Below are positions 16,301 to 24,584 of a DNA stretch of 53,524 nt, piece by piece; position 1 is the stretch's first letter; the number at the start of each line of letters is the position of its first letter. This DNA is from Gammaproteobacteria bacterium (GTDB lineage Bacteria; Pseudomonadota; Gammaproteobacteria; SZUA-152). Below the pieces are notes generated by a model, which was not told where the DNA came from, made no database searches, and worked only from the letters and a program-made list of their open reading frames with translations. A program made the position numbers and the translations under genes. Location of the stretch: the NCBI GenBank assembly GCA_013152545.1, contig JAADGF010000047.1, positions 1 through 53,524 on the forward strand. Reading direction: 5' to 3'.

Positions 16301-17215
16301 CTATCTTGATTCTTCAGGAAATACGGTGTTGGCATCAAATACTGGTCCATCCACGCAGACGCGTTTCATGGCGGGGCCATTTGATGTTTTTACTTCAACC
16401 ACGCAGCCTGCGCAACCACCTACCGCGCAAGCCATAAATTCTTCCAATGAAACTTGGCAAGGTAAGCTATATTCAACCGCCATTTTGGCGACGGCTGCTA
16501 ACATTGGGTGTGGTCCACAGGCAAATATTTCAACCTCATTTTGCTGCTGGCGACTTAAAGCGTTAAGCCAGCAGCGGGCTAGATCGGTCACGTAGCCTTC
16601 GAAACAACCAGGATAACCTTGCCGACTTGCTAAGCGGCTGGGAATGCCCCAGTCTTCCATTAACGGCATGGCACCGATAGCCGCATCCGGCATACCTGGA
16701 ATAATGAATTGTGATGGTCTGGGGCTGAACGGAAAGGGTACTTCTGATCCCATTATTACAAATGGCTTGTAGTTGTTAATTTTTTGCTGTTTCAAGCTAT
16801 CCACCAGGAAGACCATCGGTGGAATACCAACCCCGCCGCCAATGAGCAAGGTGCGGGGTTTTTCGGTGTGAGCACTAAAGGGGTTCCCGATAGGGCCAAT
16901 TAGGCTGATGAGTTCGCCGACACTACGTTGGGTTAAGAGCTTTGTTCCGGCGCCAAATACTTTATAGAGAAACTCTATCCATCCCGCATTTTTGTCAACA
17001 CGCATGATGGATAACGGTCGCCGCATGGCAAGCTCTGGGCCGCAGCTTATGTGGGCGAATTGTCCGGCTTGCGCGCGCCGTGCGATCCCTGGTGATTTGA
17101 GGCGTAATACATGTTGCTGGCCTGGGAGGCTTTCATGGCTTAGTATCTCGGCGTCTTCCACGAGCAGTGTGCCACGGTGCGTGTTTTTAATGTTGCTGGC
17201 GCTTTCTAAGTGCAT
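16301..17215 (-). CDS. pyrK: dihydroorotate dehydrogenase electron-transfer subunit-like protein
   Basis: The 304-residue protein has the PyrK architecture: an FAD-binding beta-barrel (about 15-115; MRRPLSIMR is the flavin motif), an NAD(P)-binding half with LLIGGGVGIPPMVFLVDSL, and a C-terminal 2Fe-2S cluster with CAVGGCAGC followed by a fourth Cys in KRVCVDGP. Such subunits pass electrons between NAD+ and class 1B dihydroorotate dehydrogenase. The catalytic PyrD partner is not in the window, so it may act with an enzyme elsewhere or have another role. It lies upstream of no other gene and downstream of pyrC' on the same strand. Confidence 0.85.
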   Translation of the reverse strand: MHLESASNIKNTHRGTLLVEDAEILSHESLPGQQHVLRLKSPGIARRAQAGQFAHISCGPELAMRRPLSIMRVDKNAGWIEFLYKVFGAGTKLLTQRSVGELISLIGPIGNPFSAHTEKPRTLLIGGGVGIPPMVFLVDSLKQQKINNYKPFVIMGSEVPFPFSPRPSQFIIPGMPDAAIGAMPLMEDWGIPSRLASRQGYPGCFEGYVTDLARCWLNALSRQQQNEVEIFACGPHPMLAAVAKMAVEYSLPCQVSLEEFMACAVGGCAGCVVEVKTSNGPAMKRVCVDGPVFDANTVFPEESR

Positions 17216-17511
17216 GATTGGTGTCTCAATTATATTGGGTTATTGGGGTATGAGGTGGTTACACGTAAATTTATCAGATGAGTGCTTCGAGGTGGTAGTA
17301 AGTCCATGGGTAATTGCTCAGCTTGATTGTTTAAATGTTCAGTAACGATTCAAATTGCCGCTGATTTTGTTTGCTTTTTTGGGATAAGCATACCACCATA
17401 CCGGTGCCTGTCGTCGACGCTCTTGGGTGGTCGCCTACGGTTGGTGGGTGAATACGGGTTGAGCTTGCGCGCTTTTGATCATTGACAGAGGGATGTGCTC
17501 CCATGCCCGAT

Positions 17512-18801
17512 CTACTGATTTTCTGCCCGGTTTAACTGGTATACCAGCTTTCCGTCTAACAGTGTGTGCGTTACTGCGCCTTTTAGTTCCCAACCAATAA
17601 ACGGCGAATTTTTACCAAAGCTGATGAGGTTTTGTTGCGAGCATTCCCAATAACGTTCGGGGTCGAAAATGCAAATATCGGCGGCGTTACCGATATCCAG
17701 ACGGCCGGCATTCAGGCCTAATATCGTTGCTGGTTGATGCGTTAACTTAGCAATGGCTTCTGAGCGTGAGAGTATATTGTTGTCCACTAGGCGCAAGGTC
17801 AGTGGTAATAACGATTCAATCGCGGATATGCCTGGTTCGCTGCTGGGGAACGGCGCTAATTTAGCGTCGATATCATGGGGTTGGTGGTCTGAGCAGACTG
17901 CACTGATGCTGCCGTGGCATAGGCCTGACCGTAAGCCTTCCATATCCCGTTGTGTTCTTAAGGGGGGCCTGACATTGCATTGGCTGTTGAAATAGCCAAT
18001 GTCCATTTCGGTAAGAAACAAATGGTGGGTGGTCACATCTGCGGTGATGGGGTACCCATCGTACTGGGCCCTTGCGATCATTTGTACGGCACGCGCGCTG
18101 GATAGGTGATAAAAATGACTACGGGCTCCAGTCAGTTGAATAAGCTGAAGTTCTCGTGCTACGGCTATCGTTTCTGCCGTTTCCGGTATGCAGGGAAGTC
18201 CCAAGCGGACACTGACGACGCCCTCATGGGCGCAACCATCTGCACTGAGTGCGGGGTCGTTGGCATCAATAAACACGGTTAAGTCAGCGCTGGCGGCGTA
18301 TTCCATCGCTCTGCGCATAACGGCGCTGTTGACAGCTCGCGAGGCATTGTTGACACCAACACAGCCTGCATTTTTTAAAGCATGCATTTCACTGAGTTGT
18401 TGGCCTTTTAATTCTTGAGTGAGTGCCGCTAATACCACCACTTTGGCTTTGCCCACTTCCTGGGCGCGTTCCTGAATGTATTCGATGACGGCGGGTGTGT
18501 CGATGACCGGATTTGTGTCGGGTGGGCAGCAAAGCGTGGTAACGCCTGCTCGTGCGGCAGCGTTGGTTTCTGTTTTGATATTACCTTTATGTTCGTATCC
18601 CGGTTCACGTAGGCGTGCGCATAAATCTACTAGCCCGGGACAGACAATCAGTCCCGTGGCATCAATGACTTGTTGCGCATTAAAATCCGTTGGTGGGTGA
18701 CCGATAGCGGCGATCTTGCCTGCAATTACGTAAAGGTCCTGAATGGTATCAATGTTGTTAGCAGGGTCGATGATATGCCCGTTTTTAATGATCAGCGTCA
18801 T
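17512..18801 (-). CDS. pyrC: non-catalytic dihydroorotase-like subunit PyrC'
   Basis: The 429 residues follow the amidohydrolase fold of type I dihydroorotase (CPGLVDL...REPG near residue 60, CSDHQPHD near 305). The zinc-binding His-x-His of active enzymes (DLHxHLREPG) is replaced by Cys-Ala-Arg in VDLCARLREPGYEHKG. This is the hallmark of PyrC'/PyrX in Pseudomonas-type bacteria, where the protein is an inactive structural partner of aspartate transcarbamoylase. The start overlaps the pyrB stop at 18801, so synthesis is coupled and probably stoichiometric. A catalytic dihydroorotase is expected elsewhere. Confidence 0.9.
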   Translation of the reverse strand: MTLIIKNGHIIDPANNIDTIQDLYVIAGKIAAIGHPPTDFNAQQVIDATGLIVCPGLVDLCARLREPGYEHKGNIKTETNAAARAGVTTLCCPPDTNPVIDTPAVIEYIQERAQEVGKAKVVVLAALTQELKGQQLSEMHALKNAGCVGVNNASRAVNSAVMRRAMEYAASADLTVFIDANDPALSADGCAHEGVVSVRLGLPCIPETAETIAVARELQLIQLTGARSHFYHLSSARAVQMIARAQYDGYPITADVTTHHLFLTEMDIGYFNSQCNVRPPLRTQRDMEGLRSGLCHGSISAVCSDHQPHDIDAKLAPFPSSEPGISAIESLLPLTLRLVDNNILSRSEAIAKLTHQPATILGLNAGRLDIGNAADICIFDPERYWECSQQNLISFGKNSPFIGWELKGAVTHTLLDGKLVYQLNRAENQ

Positions 18802-19775
18802 TACGTCATTGTTCCTTCAAGGGGGCGGCCTAATACCAAGGACATAACGGCCATACGCACTGCTATGCCGTTGGAGACTTGTTCTAATATTACAGATTGT
18901 GGCCCGTCTGCGACTTCAGAGGACATTTCAACGCCACGATTAATAGGGCCAGGGTGCATAACAATTGCGTTTGGTTTGGCGAGCGCCATTTTTTCCGGTA
19001 TCAATCCATATCGTTGAAAATACTCATGTTCGCTGGGGAGGTTTGCACCTTGCATACGTTCTTTTTGCAAGCGTAACATAATGACAACATCGGCATTATG
19101 GAGGCCTTCCGATAAATCGTGATATACATGGACCCCGAGGGTATTAACTGCTGTAGGGATGAGTGAATTTGGTGCTACAACACGTACTTCACTAACGCCC
19201 AAGGTGGTGAGTGCGTGAATTTGGGAGCGGGCCACCCGGGAATGCATGATGTCGCCGACGATGGCAACGGTAAGTGGCGCAAATTCACCTTTATGTTTCC
19301 GGATTGTGAACATATCCAACAATGCTTGCGTAGGATGGGCATGGCGGCCATCGCCAGCGTTAATAACACTGATGTGGGGAGCGACGTGGGAGGCGATAAA
19401 GTGAGCGGCGCCACTTTCTGCATGCCGCACCACAAACATGTCACAATGCATTGCTTCGAGGTTGCGTAACATATCCAGCAAGCTTTCCCCTTTGCTGGTG
19501 GCCGATGTTCTAACGTTGATTTTTAGCACATCGGCAGAAAGGCGTTTTGCGGCGAGTTCAAAGGTGGTAAGCGTGCGGGTGCTGTCTTCGAAAAACAGAT
19601 TAACAATGGTTTTGCCTCGTAATAATGGCACTTTTTTAACCGCTTGGCCCGCGACGCTAGTAAATGATTCGGCGGCATCCAGTATATCGATGATCATCTG
19701 GCGCGTTAGACCTTCCAGCGTTAGCAGGTGTTTTAATCGGCCTTGATTGTCGAGTTGAATATTTTTTTGAATCAT
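18801..19775 (-). CDS. pyrB: aspartate carbamoyltransferase catalytic subunit
   Basis: PyrB joins carbamoyl phosphate and aspartate, the committed step of pyrimidine synthesis. The 324-residue protein has the carbamoyl-phosphate loop [19 protein letters not shown] (about 56-74), [14 protein letters not shown], and the aspartate-domain motif [11 protein letters not shown]. It lies between pyrR and pyrC', with pyrC' overlapping its stop, as in Pseudomonas. Confidence 0.96.
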   Translation of the reverse strand: MIQKNIQLDNQGRLKHLLTLEGLTRQMIIDILDAAESFTSVAGQAVKKVPLLRGKTIVNLFFEDSTRTLTTFELAAKRLSADVLKINVRTSATSKGESLLDMLRNLEAMHCDMFVVRHAESGAAHFIASHVAPHISVINAGDGRHAHPTQALLDMFTIRKHKGEFAPLTVAIVGDIMHSRVARSQIHALTTLGVSEVRVVAPNSLIPTAVNTLGVHVYHDLSEGLHNADVVIMLRLQKERMQGANLPSEHEYFQRYGLIPEKMALAKPNAIVMHPGPINRGVEMSSEVADGPQSVILEQVSNGIAVRMAVMSLVLGRPLEGTMT

Positions 19776-19814
19776 GCCGTGAATGTAACGATTGTTCGTT
19801 GCCGTTTCATGGTG

Positions 19815-20318
19815 CTAAATTTCACTTATTTGCAGTGTTAAATGATCGGGGTTTGTTAGTTTTACGTGCTGATTGTGCGTTAAATCGATGTGTGTGCCAA
19901 CAATGTCAGCCTGTATAGGCAATTCTCTGCCTTGACGTTCGCCTAATACGGATAATAAAATGGAAGCAGGTCGTCCGTAATCGAATATTTCGTTCATTGC
20001 TGCACGAATGGTACGTCCCGTGTGTAAAATATCATCAACCAAAATAATGTGTTTATTATCCACAGAAACGGATAGTTTGGATGGTTTTATTTGTGGGTTT
20101 ATACCGATTCGACTGAAATCGTCACGATAAAAAGAGATGTCCAATGAGGCTAGGGGCAATTCGAGCTGGAGTAATTGATGTAACCGCTGCGCAACCCATA
20201 CTCCCCCCGTGTGTATACCGACCATATAAAGCTCTTGTTTTGGCAATGATTTTAGTTTTTCTAGCAAATCATTTGCCATACTCGTGATTAGCACGTTAAC
20301 GTCGTATTCTGTCTGCAT
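19815..20318 (-). CDS. pyrR: PyrR bifunctional regulator / uracil phosphoribosyltransferase
   Basis: The 167-residue protein has the phosphoribosyltransferase PRPP loop HIILVDDILHTGRTIRAAM (about 92-110) and the PyrR pattern GIHTGGVWVAQRL near residue 40. In Firmicutes PyrR binds pyr mRNA; in Pseudomonas-type bacteria it heads pyrRBC', as here. No clear attenuator was seen upstream: only about 40 bases separate its start from repeat A2. Confidence 0.93.
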   Translation of the reverse strand: MQTEYDVNVLITSMANDLLEKLKSLPKQELYMVGIHTGGVWVAQRLHQLLQLELPLASLDISFYRDDFSRIGINPQIKPSKLSVSVDNKHIILVDDILHTGRTIRAAMNEIFDYGRPASILLSVLGERQGRELPIQADIVGTHIDLTHNQHVKLTNPDHLTLQISEI

Positions 20319-20360
20319 CGCTAGCTCACCGGGGGGTTATTTGACTTTATTATGTTGTAC

Positions 20361-20527
20361 CTAGGAGGTTGTTCGAGAATGAAAAGTCTACTGCGGACAA
20401 TCCATTTTGGTCATATTTTCCGTAAATTATTCATTGAATAGAATGACTATTCGCCTCAAATTTACGAAAAATTTGCCTCAAAATGGCATTCGCTACGAAC
20501 TTCGTTATGTTCGGATAGCCTCCCTAG
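20361..20527. repeat. family A-like palindromic element, copy A2
   Basis: The element begins CTAGGAGGTTGTTCGAGAAT and ends GTTCGGATAGCCTCCCTAG; the ends are complementary and both finish in CTAG. The interior has partly complementary halves (CATTTTGG..., TTTACGAAAAATTTG) and shares TATTCGCCTCAAAT with A1's CTATTTGCCTCAAAT. It lies between ruvX and pyrR. Confidence 0.65.
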
Positions 20528-20556
20528 CAAATTCAAGTATCAGCCTCGTCGTAAAA

Positions 20557-20600
20557 TAAGCATCGGCAGGACTGTCAAAATGATTGTTAACACCCCCTAG
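20557..20600 (-). repeat. half copy of family C repeat (C3)
   Basis: GCATCGGCAGG followed by ATGATTGTTAACACCCCCTAG matches one end of C1 read in reverse (GCGTCGGCAGG...ATGATTGAGAACACCCCCTAG). It has no partner end. It lies 30 bases from A2 and ends in CTAG. Confidence 0.6.
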
Positions 20601-20621
20601 TGTTTGTTGCATTGTTTCGAT

Positions 20622-21104
20622 TTAGGGGCGTTGCTGCTCAAGCCAGCTTTCCACGATTAACCTTGCCGCTATTTTATCAACTTCAAGCTTGTTCGTGGTA
20701 TTTTTTTTTGCTGTGCGGGATTTACCTCGGCGTTTCACGCTACTTTTTAGCCTGAAGTGCATTGAGTCTGCAATAATCCGTTCGGCCTCCAGGGATGTCA
20801 ATCGTTCATCAACCCAGTAGGTGGCTACATTGTAACGCTGATGCAGTTGATGGCCAAACCGTTTTGCCGCACGTTGCATTGCGTGCTCAACGCCATCAGC
20901 GGCGATGGGAAGGCCTACAACAAAGACATGCGGACACCATTCATCAACTAATCGTTGTATGCTTGTCCAGTCTGGTTGATTATTAATATTAGATAACGTG
21001 GTGAGTGGCGTGGCTGTTTGGGTTAGTTCTTGACCAACAGCGATACCGATACGTTTTGTACCGTAATCGAAGCCCAGTACAACGCGGCAGTGTTTTGCAC
21101 TCAC
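20622..21104 (-). CDS. ruvX: Holliday junction resolvase-like nuclease RuvX/YqgF
   Basis: The 160-residue protein has the RNase H-like YqgF fold: VLGFDYGTKRIGIAVGQ at the N-terminus (first catalytic Asp), VVGLPI in the middle, and WVDERLTSLEAERI before a basic stretch (RRGKSRTAKK) and a final KIAARLIVESWL. It is implicated in 16S rRNA maturation and in DNA repair in different bacteria. Its start overlaps the algH stop by four bases. It has a basic insertion, KSSVKRRGKSRTAKKNTT, near residues 123-140. Confidence 0.92.
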   Translation of the reverse strand: MSAKHCRVVLGFDYGTKRIGIAVGQELTQTATPLTTLSNINNQPDWTSIQRLVDEWCPHVFVVGLPIAADGVEHAMQRAAKRFGHQLHQRYNVATYWVDERLTSLEAERIIADSMHFRLKSSVKRRGKSRTAKKNTTNKLEVDKIAARLIVESWLEQQRP

Positions 21105-21664
21105 GCGTGACCAGCGTCACCTGATATGTGGTGAATGTTAACACCGAGCAGGTTGGCCGCTGCTTCCCAGCGATGTTCAGTGTCGGTATTGAAAATAACA
21201 TGTGTGTCAGCGGGTCCGCTGAGCCAGGTATTTGCCACCATTTCCCGTTCCAGTTGTCCGGCCCCCCACCCCGCGTACCCCAGTGCGACCAGGCATTGTG
21301 CAGGGCCATCACCGACCGCCAATGCTGCAATGATGTCTGTGGAGGTGGATATGCCGAGTTGATCTGTGATGTTGAGGGTGGATTGCCATTGTCCCATGGG
21401 TTGGTGAAGAACAAAACCGCGCTCTGTTTCCACTGGGCCGCCCCGAAACACGGGTTGCTCCATTTGGATGGAGTCTATGCAGGTTAGCTGCATTTGATGC
21501 GCTAGCTCGCTCAATGTGAGGTTAACTGGCTGGTTAATGACAATACCCATGGCGCCTTTTTCATTATGCTCACAAATATAGGTGACAGAATGGAAGAAAT
21601 TAGGGTCCATTAAGTTTGGCATTGCAATTAGAAATTGGTTAGTAAGAAATTCAGTTTTCACCAT
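21101..21664 (-). CDS. algH: AlgH/YqgE family protein
   Basis: From ATG 21664 the protein has 187 residues, the family norm. It begins MVKTEFLTNQFLIAMPNLMD, and PNFFHSVTYICEHNEKGAMG and GIVINQP are characteristic of YqgE/AlgH; GYAGWGAGQLERE is the second signature. The family is almost always next to ruvX, as here. The molecular role is not established, although an alginate-regulation role was proposed in Pseudomonas. A TTG 16 codons upstream also opens the frame but is unlikely. Confidence 0.93.
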   Translation of the reverse strand: MVKTEFLTNQFLIAMPNLMDPNFFHSVTYICEHNEKGAMGIVINQPVNLTLSELAHQMQLTCIDSIQMEQPVFRGGPVETERGFVLHQPMGQWQSTLNITDQLGISTSTDIIAALAVGDGPAQCLVALGYAGWGAGQLEREMVANTWLSGPADTHVIFNTDTEHRWEAAANLLGVNIHHISGDAGHA

Positions 21665-21849
21665 GGTTGTCAGTATGTACCTGCGTTTAGGAGATAACAA
21701 GTTATTTGGCAATGGTTTAATTTACGGTTGGTTTTTCTAGTGATTGCGTTTTGAATGTGTGTTTCGATATCAGGAACGTGCACGTAATAACGTCCCGGTT
21801 TTACATCTCGACTTCTGTTTTTTCAGCCTGTCTTCGTTGACGTCAGCTA

Positions 21850-21880
21850 CTTTTTGTGCTTGTTTTTCAAGCACAAAAAG
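21850..21880. terminator. 13-bp hairpin between tonB and algH
   Basis: CTTTTTGTGCTTG (21850-21862) and CAAGCACAAAAAG (21868-21880) are perfect complements around TTTTT. The stem itself provides T-rich ends on both strands, so it may terminate minus-strand transcription after tonB. It is also the inner hairpin of the B3 repeat remnant. Confidence 0.5.
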
Positions 21881-21922
21881 TCTTTTAGATTCTGTGCAAT
21901 AGGCGTTCGCAGTAGATGTTTC
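21881..21922 (-). repeat. family B element fragment (B3), reverse orientation
   Basis: TCTTTTAGATTCTGTGCAAT and then GCGTTCGCAGTAGAT, read in reverse, match the B2 end ATCTACTGCGAAGGC...ATTG-type sequence plus ACAGAATCTAAAAGA. Only one side of the family is clear, so this is probably a decayed or rearranged copy. Confidence 0.6.
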
Positions 21923-21956
21923 GAATTAAATCTAAGCGGGTCTGAGTCGTTATATT

Positions 21957-22877
21957 TTAACGCTTGGTCTTTAAACGTTTACCGGACAAAAATTGCCAAG
22001 TGCGCACGATGACTATTTCGTCGTAATCCTTGCTGATCTCATCCGGAAAACGTGCATAGGGTGCCGCCATTTTTACAATTCTAAGCGCTGCATCGTCTAA
22101 TGTTTTATGTCCTGAGTATTTGGTGATTTTAATGCTTTTAACACTGCCATCAGCCCTAATGGTCACCGACATACGGAGATTTCCTGTAAGCTGGGTGCGG
22201 ATTGCCGCATCAGGGAAATTTAGAGTACCAATACGTTCCACTTTTTTACGCCAGGATTCTTCGTAACTGGCAAAGCGATATTCCTTTGTTTGCGCGGTGA
22301 TAAATTTTTTCTTTGGTTGGTTCGATGTTACTTTGCGTGACACATCAACTTCTGCGCTTAAACGAGCCATGACTTTACTTTGTTTTAGCAGCTGTTTTGA
22401 GGTGATGTTAGCGCGGTCAGTGGGTAGGTCTGGCGAGGATTGTTGTATCGCAATTTTATGCTCGGAGGAACGGGTTGCCGTTAAAATTTCTTTGTGTTGC
22501 GGCTCAGACGAGGTTGCAATTTGTGTTTCCGGGACAAATTCTGTGACCTCGCCTACGTCGCCAGCAAAAATCACTGATTCTGAGGGGGAACTGGATTTTT
22601 CCACTTTTTTGCTGTCACCACCACCTTCCTGGTTGGCCTGTGCGAGAAAGTCTGCATCGTCTATTTTGTTCTCAGATTGGGATTGGGCCAGGGTGATTTC
22701 CAGTCCGGGCAATTTTTCCTGATGCTTTTGGCGTTCAGGTTGGGAAAAACTGATTCCCATGATGATTAAGCTATGTATCACAATGGCGAAAAAAATCGTT
22801 AATCCTAAACGATCACCTGAGGTAATGTTTGCGGCACCAGGCGTCGGTCCTGGTGGTTGTGCGGCCATAGTGGTCAT
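21957..22877 (-). CDS. tonB: energy transducer TonB
   Basis: The 306-residue protein has one N-terminal membrane helix (LTIFFAIVIHSLIIMGISF, about 26-44), a long polar periplasmic linker rich in Ser/Gln/Glu rather than the usual Pro-Lys repeats, and a C-terminal TonB domain (about 215-306; LRMSVTIRADGSVKSIKIT, then LDDAALRIVKMAAPYARFP). With ExbBD, which is not in the window, it would energise outer-membrane receptors. Upstream on the same strand is the Gx transporter gene. Confidence 0.88.
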   Translation of the reverse strand: MTTMAAQPPGPTPGAANITSGDRLGLTIFFAIVIHSLIIMGISFSQPERQKHQEKLPGLEITLAQSQSENKIDDADFLAQANQEGGGDSKKVEKSSSPSESVIFAGDVGEVTEFVPETQIATSSEPQHKEILTATRSSEHKIAIQQSSPDLPTDRANITSKQLLKQSKVMARLSAEVDVSRKVTSNQPKKKFITAQTKEYRFASYEESWRKKVERIGTLNFPDAAIRTQLTGNLRMSVTIRADGSVKSIKITKYSGHKTLDDAALRIVKMAAPYARFPDEISKDYDEIVIVRTWQFLSGKRLKTKR

Positions 22878-22968
22878 TAAGCGAATATGTCAGTTACAGT
22901 TGAAGGTGTAATACAGTGTGTCCATGTTGCTAAATGGTTTTTTCATCGATCGTTTGGGGGCGTTGTTT

Positions 22969-23568
22969 TCAATTGGTTTTGCTGATCGCCCTTGTTGCCG
23001 CTCTTATCTTACCACCCCCTTGCTGTAATAAGGGCTGTAGTTCCGGTGAATTTTTGAGCTGCTTTGATACCCTTGCAGCAATCAAGCCACTTACCATGCC
23101 AAAAATAACGGCGGCTGTCATTAGTGGCGGCAACAATTGGAATAAAGCATTGTGTGGAATAAACAACCAATACGCAGCATAGAATTGCCCCAGCATATGA
23201 GCCATGGCAGCGATGATGCTATAACCGAGTGGACCAATTGCGAGCGAGGTAATTCGCGCAGAACAAAAGGCTGCAATTCCCAGTGCTAATAAGCTGCTGC
23301 AAGCACCTGAAAGACTCAGAAAAAAAGTGGGTGTAAGAAACGTACCGATTATCAGGCTGCCCACCAAGACGCGCAACAGGCTTACCCACACGGCTGCTCG
23401 CCATCCGAGCAGTAATAATGTTACCAGAGTGACCACGTTTGCCAAACCGGGTTTGACGCCGGGTAATGGCGACGGTAAAGCGCTTTCGGCGATATGAATC
23501 GTGATTGCGAATGCTGCTAGCCAGGCAATCAGATGGTCTTCTGTGGTGCTTTGAATCACCTGTTTCAT
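22969..23568 (-). CDS. Gx transporter family membrane protein
   Basis: From ATG 23568 the protein has 199 residues and about five membrane helices. LPSPLPGVKPGLANVVTLVT is the signature of the Gx_transp family (COG4769, often annotated heptaprenyl diphosphate synthase component I). Members commonly occur with NusG-II domain proteins and ApbE, as here, in flavinylation/redox clusters; the transported substrate is not known. A start 11 codons upstream is also possible. A 274-base family C element separates it from the NusG-II gene. Confidence 0.82.
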   Translation of the reverse strand: MKQVIQSTTEDHLIAWLAAFAITIHIAESALPSPLPGVKPGLANVVTLVTLLLLGWRAAVWVSLLRVLVGSLIIGTFLTPTFFLSLSGACSSLLALGIAAFCSARITSLAIGPLGYSIIAAMAHMLGQFYAAYWLFIPHNALFQLLPPLMTAAVIFGMVSGLIAARVSKQLKNSPELQPLLQQGGGKIRAATRAISKTN

Positions 23569-23645
23569 TTTTAAATGTTGCCCACTTTGTCGATTATACA
23601 TGCGGTGTTTGGGTTTAATACAGTTCTTAATATTGTAACGACTAC

Positions 23646-23919
23646 CTAGGGGGTGTTCTCAATCATTCTTGCGCGCCTGCCGACGCTCATTTTTTTATCC
23701 AGCAAGGCGGAGCGAATGTCGTGTGGTTATTCCATATCCACAAGCGACAACGTCGCTGGGTGAAAAATGAGCTCGGCCCCTCCCTCGGATTGTGCCTAAA
23801 AACGCGCCAGACTGCGTTGTTCGTCGTTCATTTGGAATGACCAAACCTCTCTCCTCTCGCTTTGCCTGGCGCTTTTTTTAAGCACAACAGGCGCAAGAAT
23901 GATTGAGAACACCCCCTGG
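23646..23919. repeat. family C element (C1), complete copy with 28-bp ends
   Basis: CTAGGGGGTGTTCTCAATCA followed by TTCTTGCGC at the left end is matched by GCGCAAGAATGATTGAGAAC and ACCCCCTGG at the right, a near-perfect terminal inverted repeat. The 274-base interior contains ATCCAGCAAGGCGGAGCGAA and has no open frame. Half copies occur at 20557-20600 and 47013-47042. It is a MITE-like element inserted between the Gx transporter and NusG-II genes. Confidence 0.8.
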
Positions 23920-24105
23920 CTTATCTTTGATTTATGTTGCTGTTCTTGCGATTAAAGGGTTGTGTTAAAAGCGCTCATTTGCATCGATGAACGCTTTGCT
24001 TTTCCTTGTGCGCGAACAAATCAAAGGTAATCTGAGCCGTTATTGGACATTTAAAAAATCAGGCTGAGTCGTTACCTCATATTATTGGTAAATCAGCAAA
24101 AAAAT

Positions 24106-24504
24106 TTAGAAGTTTATACTGTCAAACCGAGGATCAGGCCCTGCGATCTGAATGCTTACTTCGTTGGGCAAGCAGGCCGCAAATTCACCTCCCTGATGTA
24201 ACCAGCCTTGATGTATACACTGCTTTGTTGTGCATGGCGAGGTACTAAAGTGAATTTTTCCATTACTAATGTTGACTATGCTGATTCCTATTTTTCCAGG
24301 TACTTCAATCGTTTGATTTTCATGTAAATCAATATTGCTCCAAAATTGACCGCTGACCATTATGACGGCTTGGTTGCGACTTGAGTCACTTTGCCAGTAA
24401 CGATTGTAAAGTGTCACCAATAATACCAATGCAGTGAGTAATACAAGCCAATCACCAATGGATAATTTTTCATCAAAAAAACGTTCGCTGAGCTTGTTTA
24501 TCAT
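24106..24504 (-). CDS. NusG domain II-containing membrane-anchored protein
   Basis: The 132-residue protein has one membrane helix (WLVLLTALVLLVTLYNRYW, about 19-37) and an extracytoplasmic NusG-II-like beta domain ending in the family motif SPCTTKQCIHQGW (Cys-x-x-Lys-x-Cys). Such proteins co-occur with ApbE and Gx transporters in flavin-linked electron-transfer clusters. It is not transcription factor NusG; only the second domain's fold is shared. ApbE lies just upstream on the same strand. Confidence 0.8.
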   Translation of the reverse strand: MINKLSERFFDEKLSIGDWLVLLTALVLLVTLYNRYWQSDSSRNQAVIMVSGQFWSNIDLHENQTIEVPGKIGISIVNISNGKIHFSTSPCTTKQCIHQGWLHQGGEFAACLPNEVSIQIAGPDPRFDSINF

Positions 24505-24584
24505 TTAAAAATGAGTATATCTCAATATTTTGTATTGAAGCCGTTAAAAAACCAGGTACGTGGTGTTGCTTTCGAAGGTCAGTT

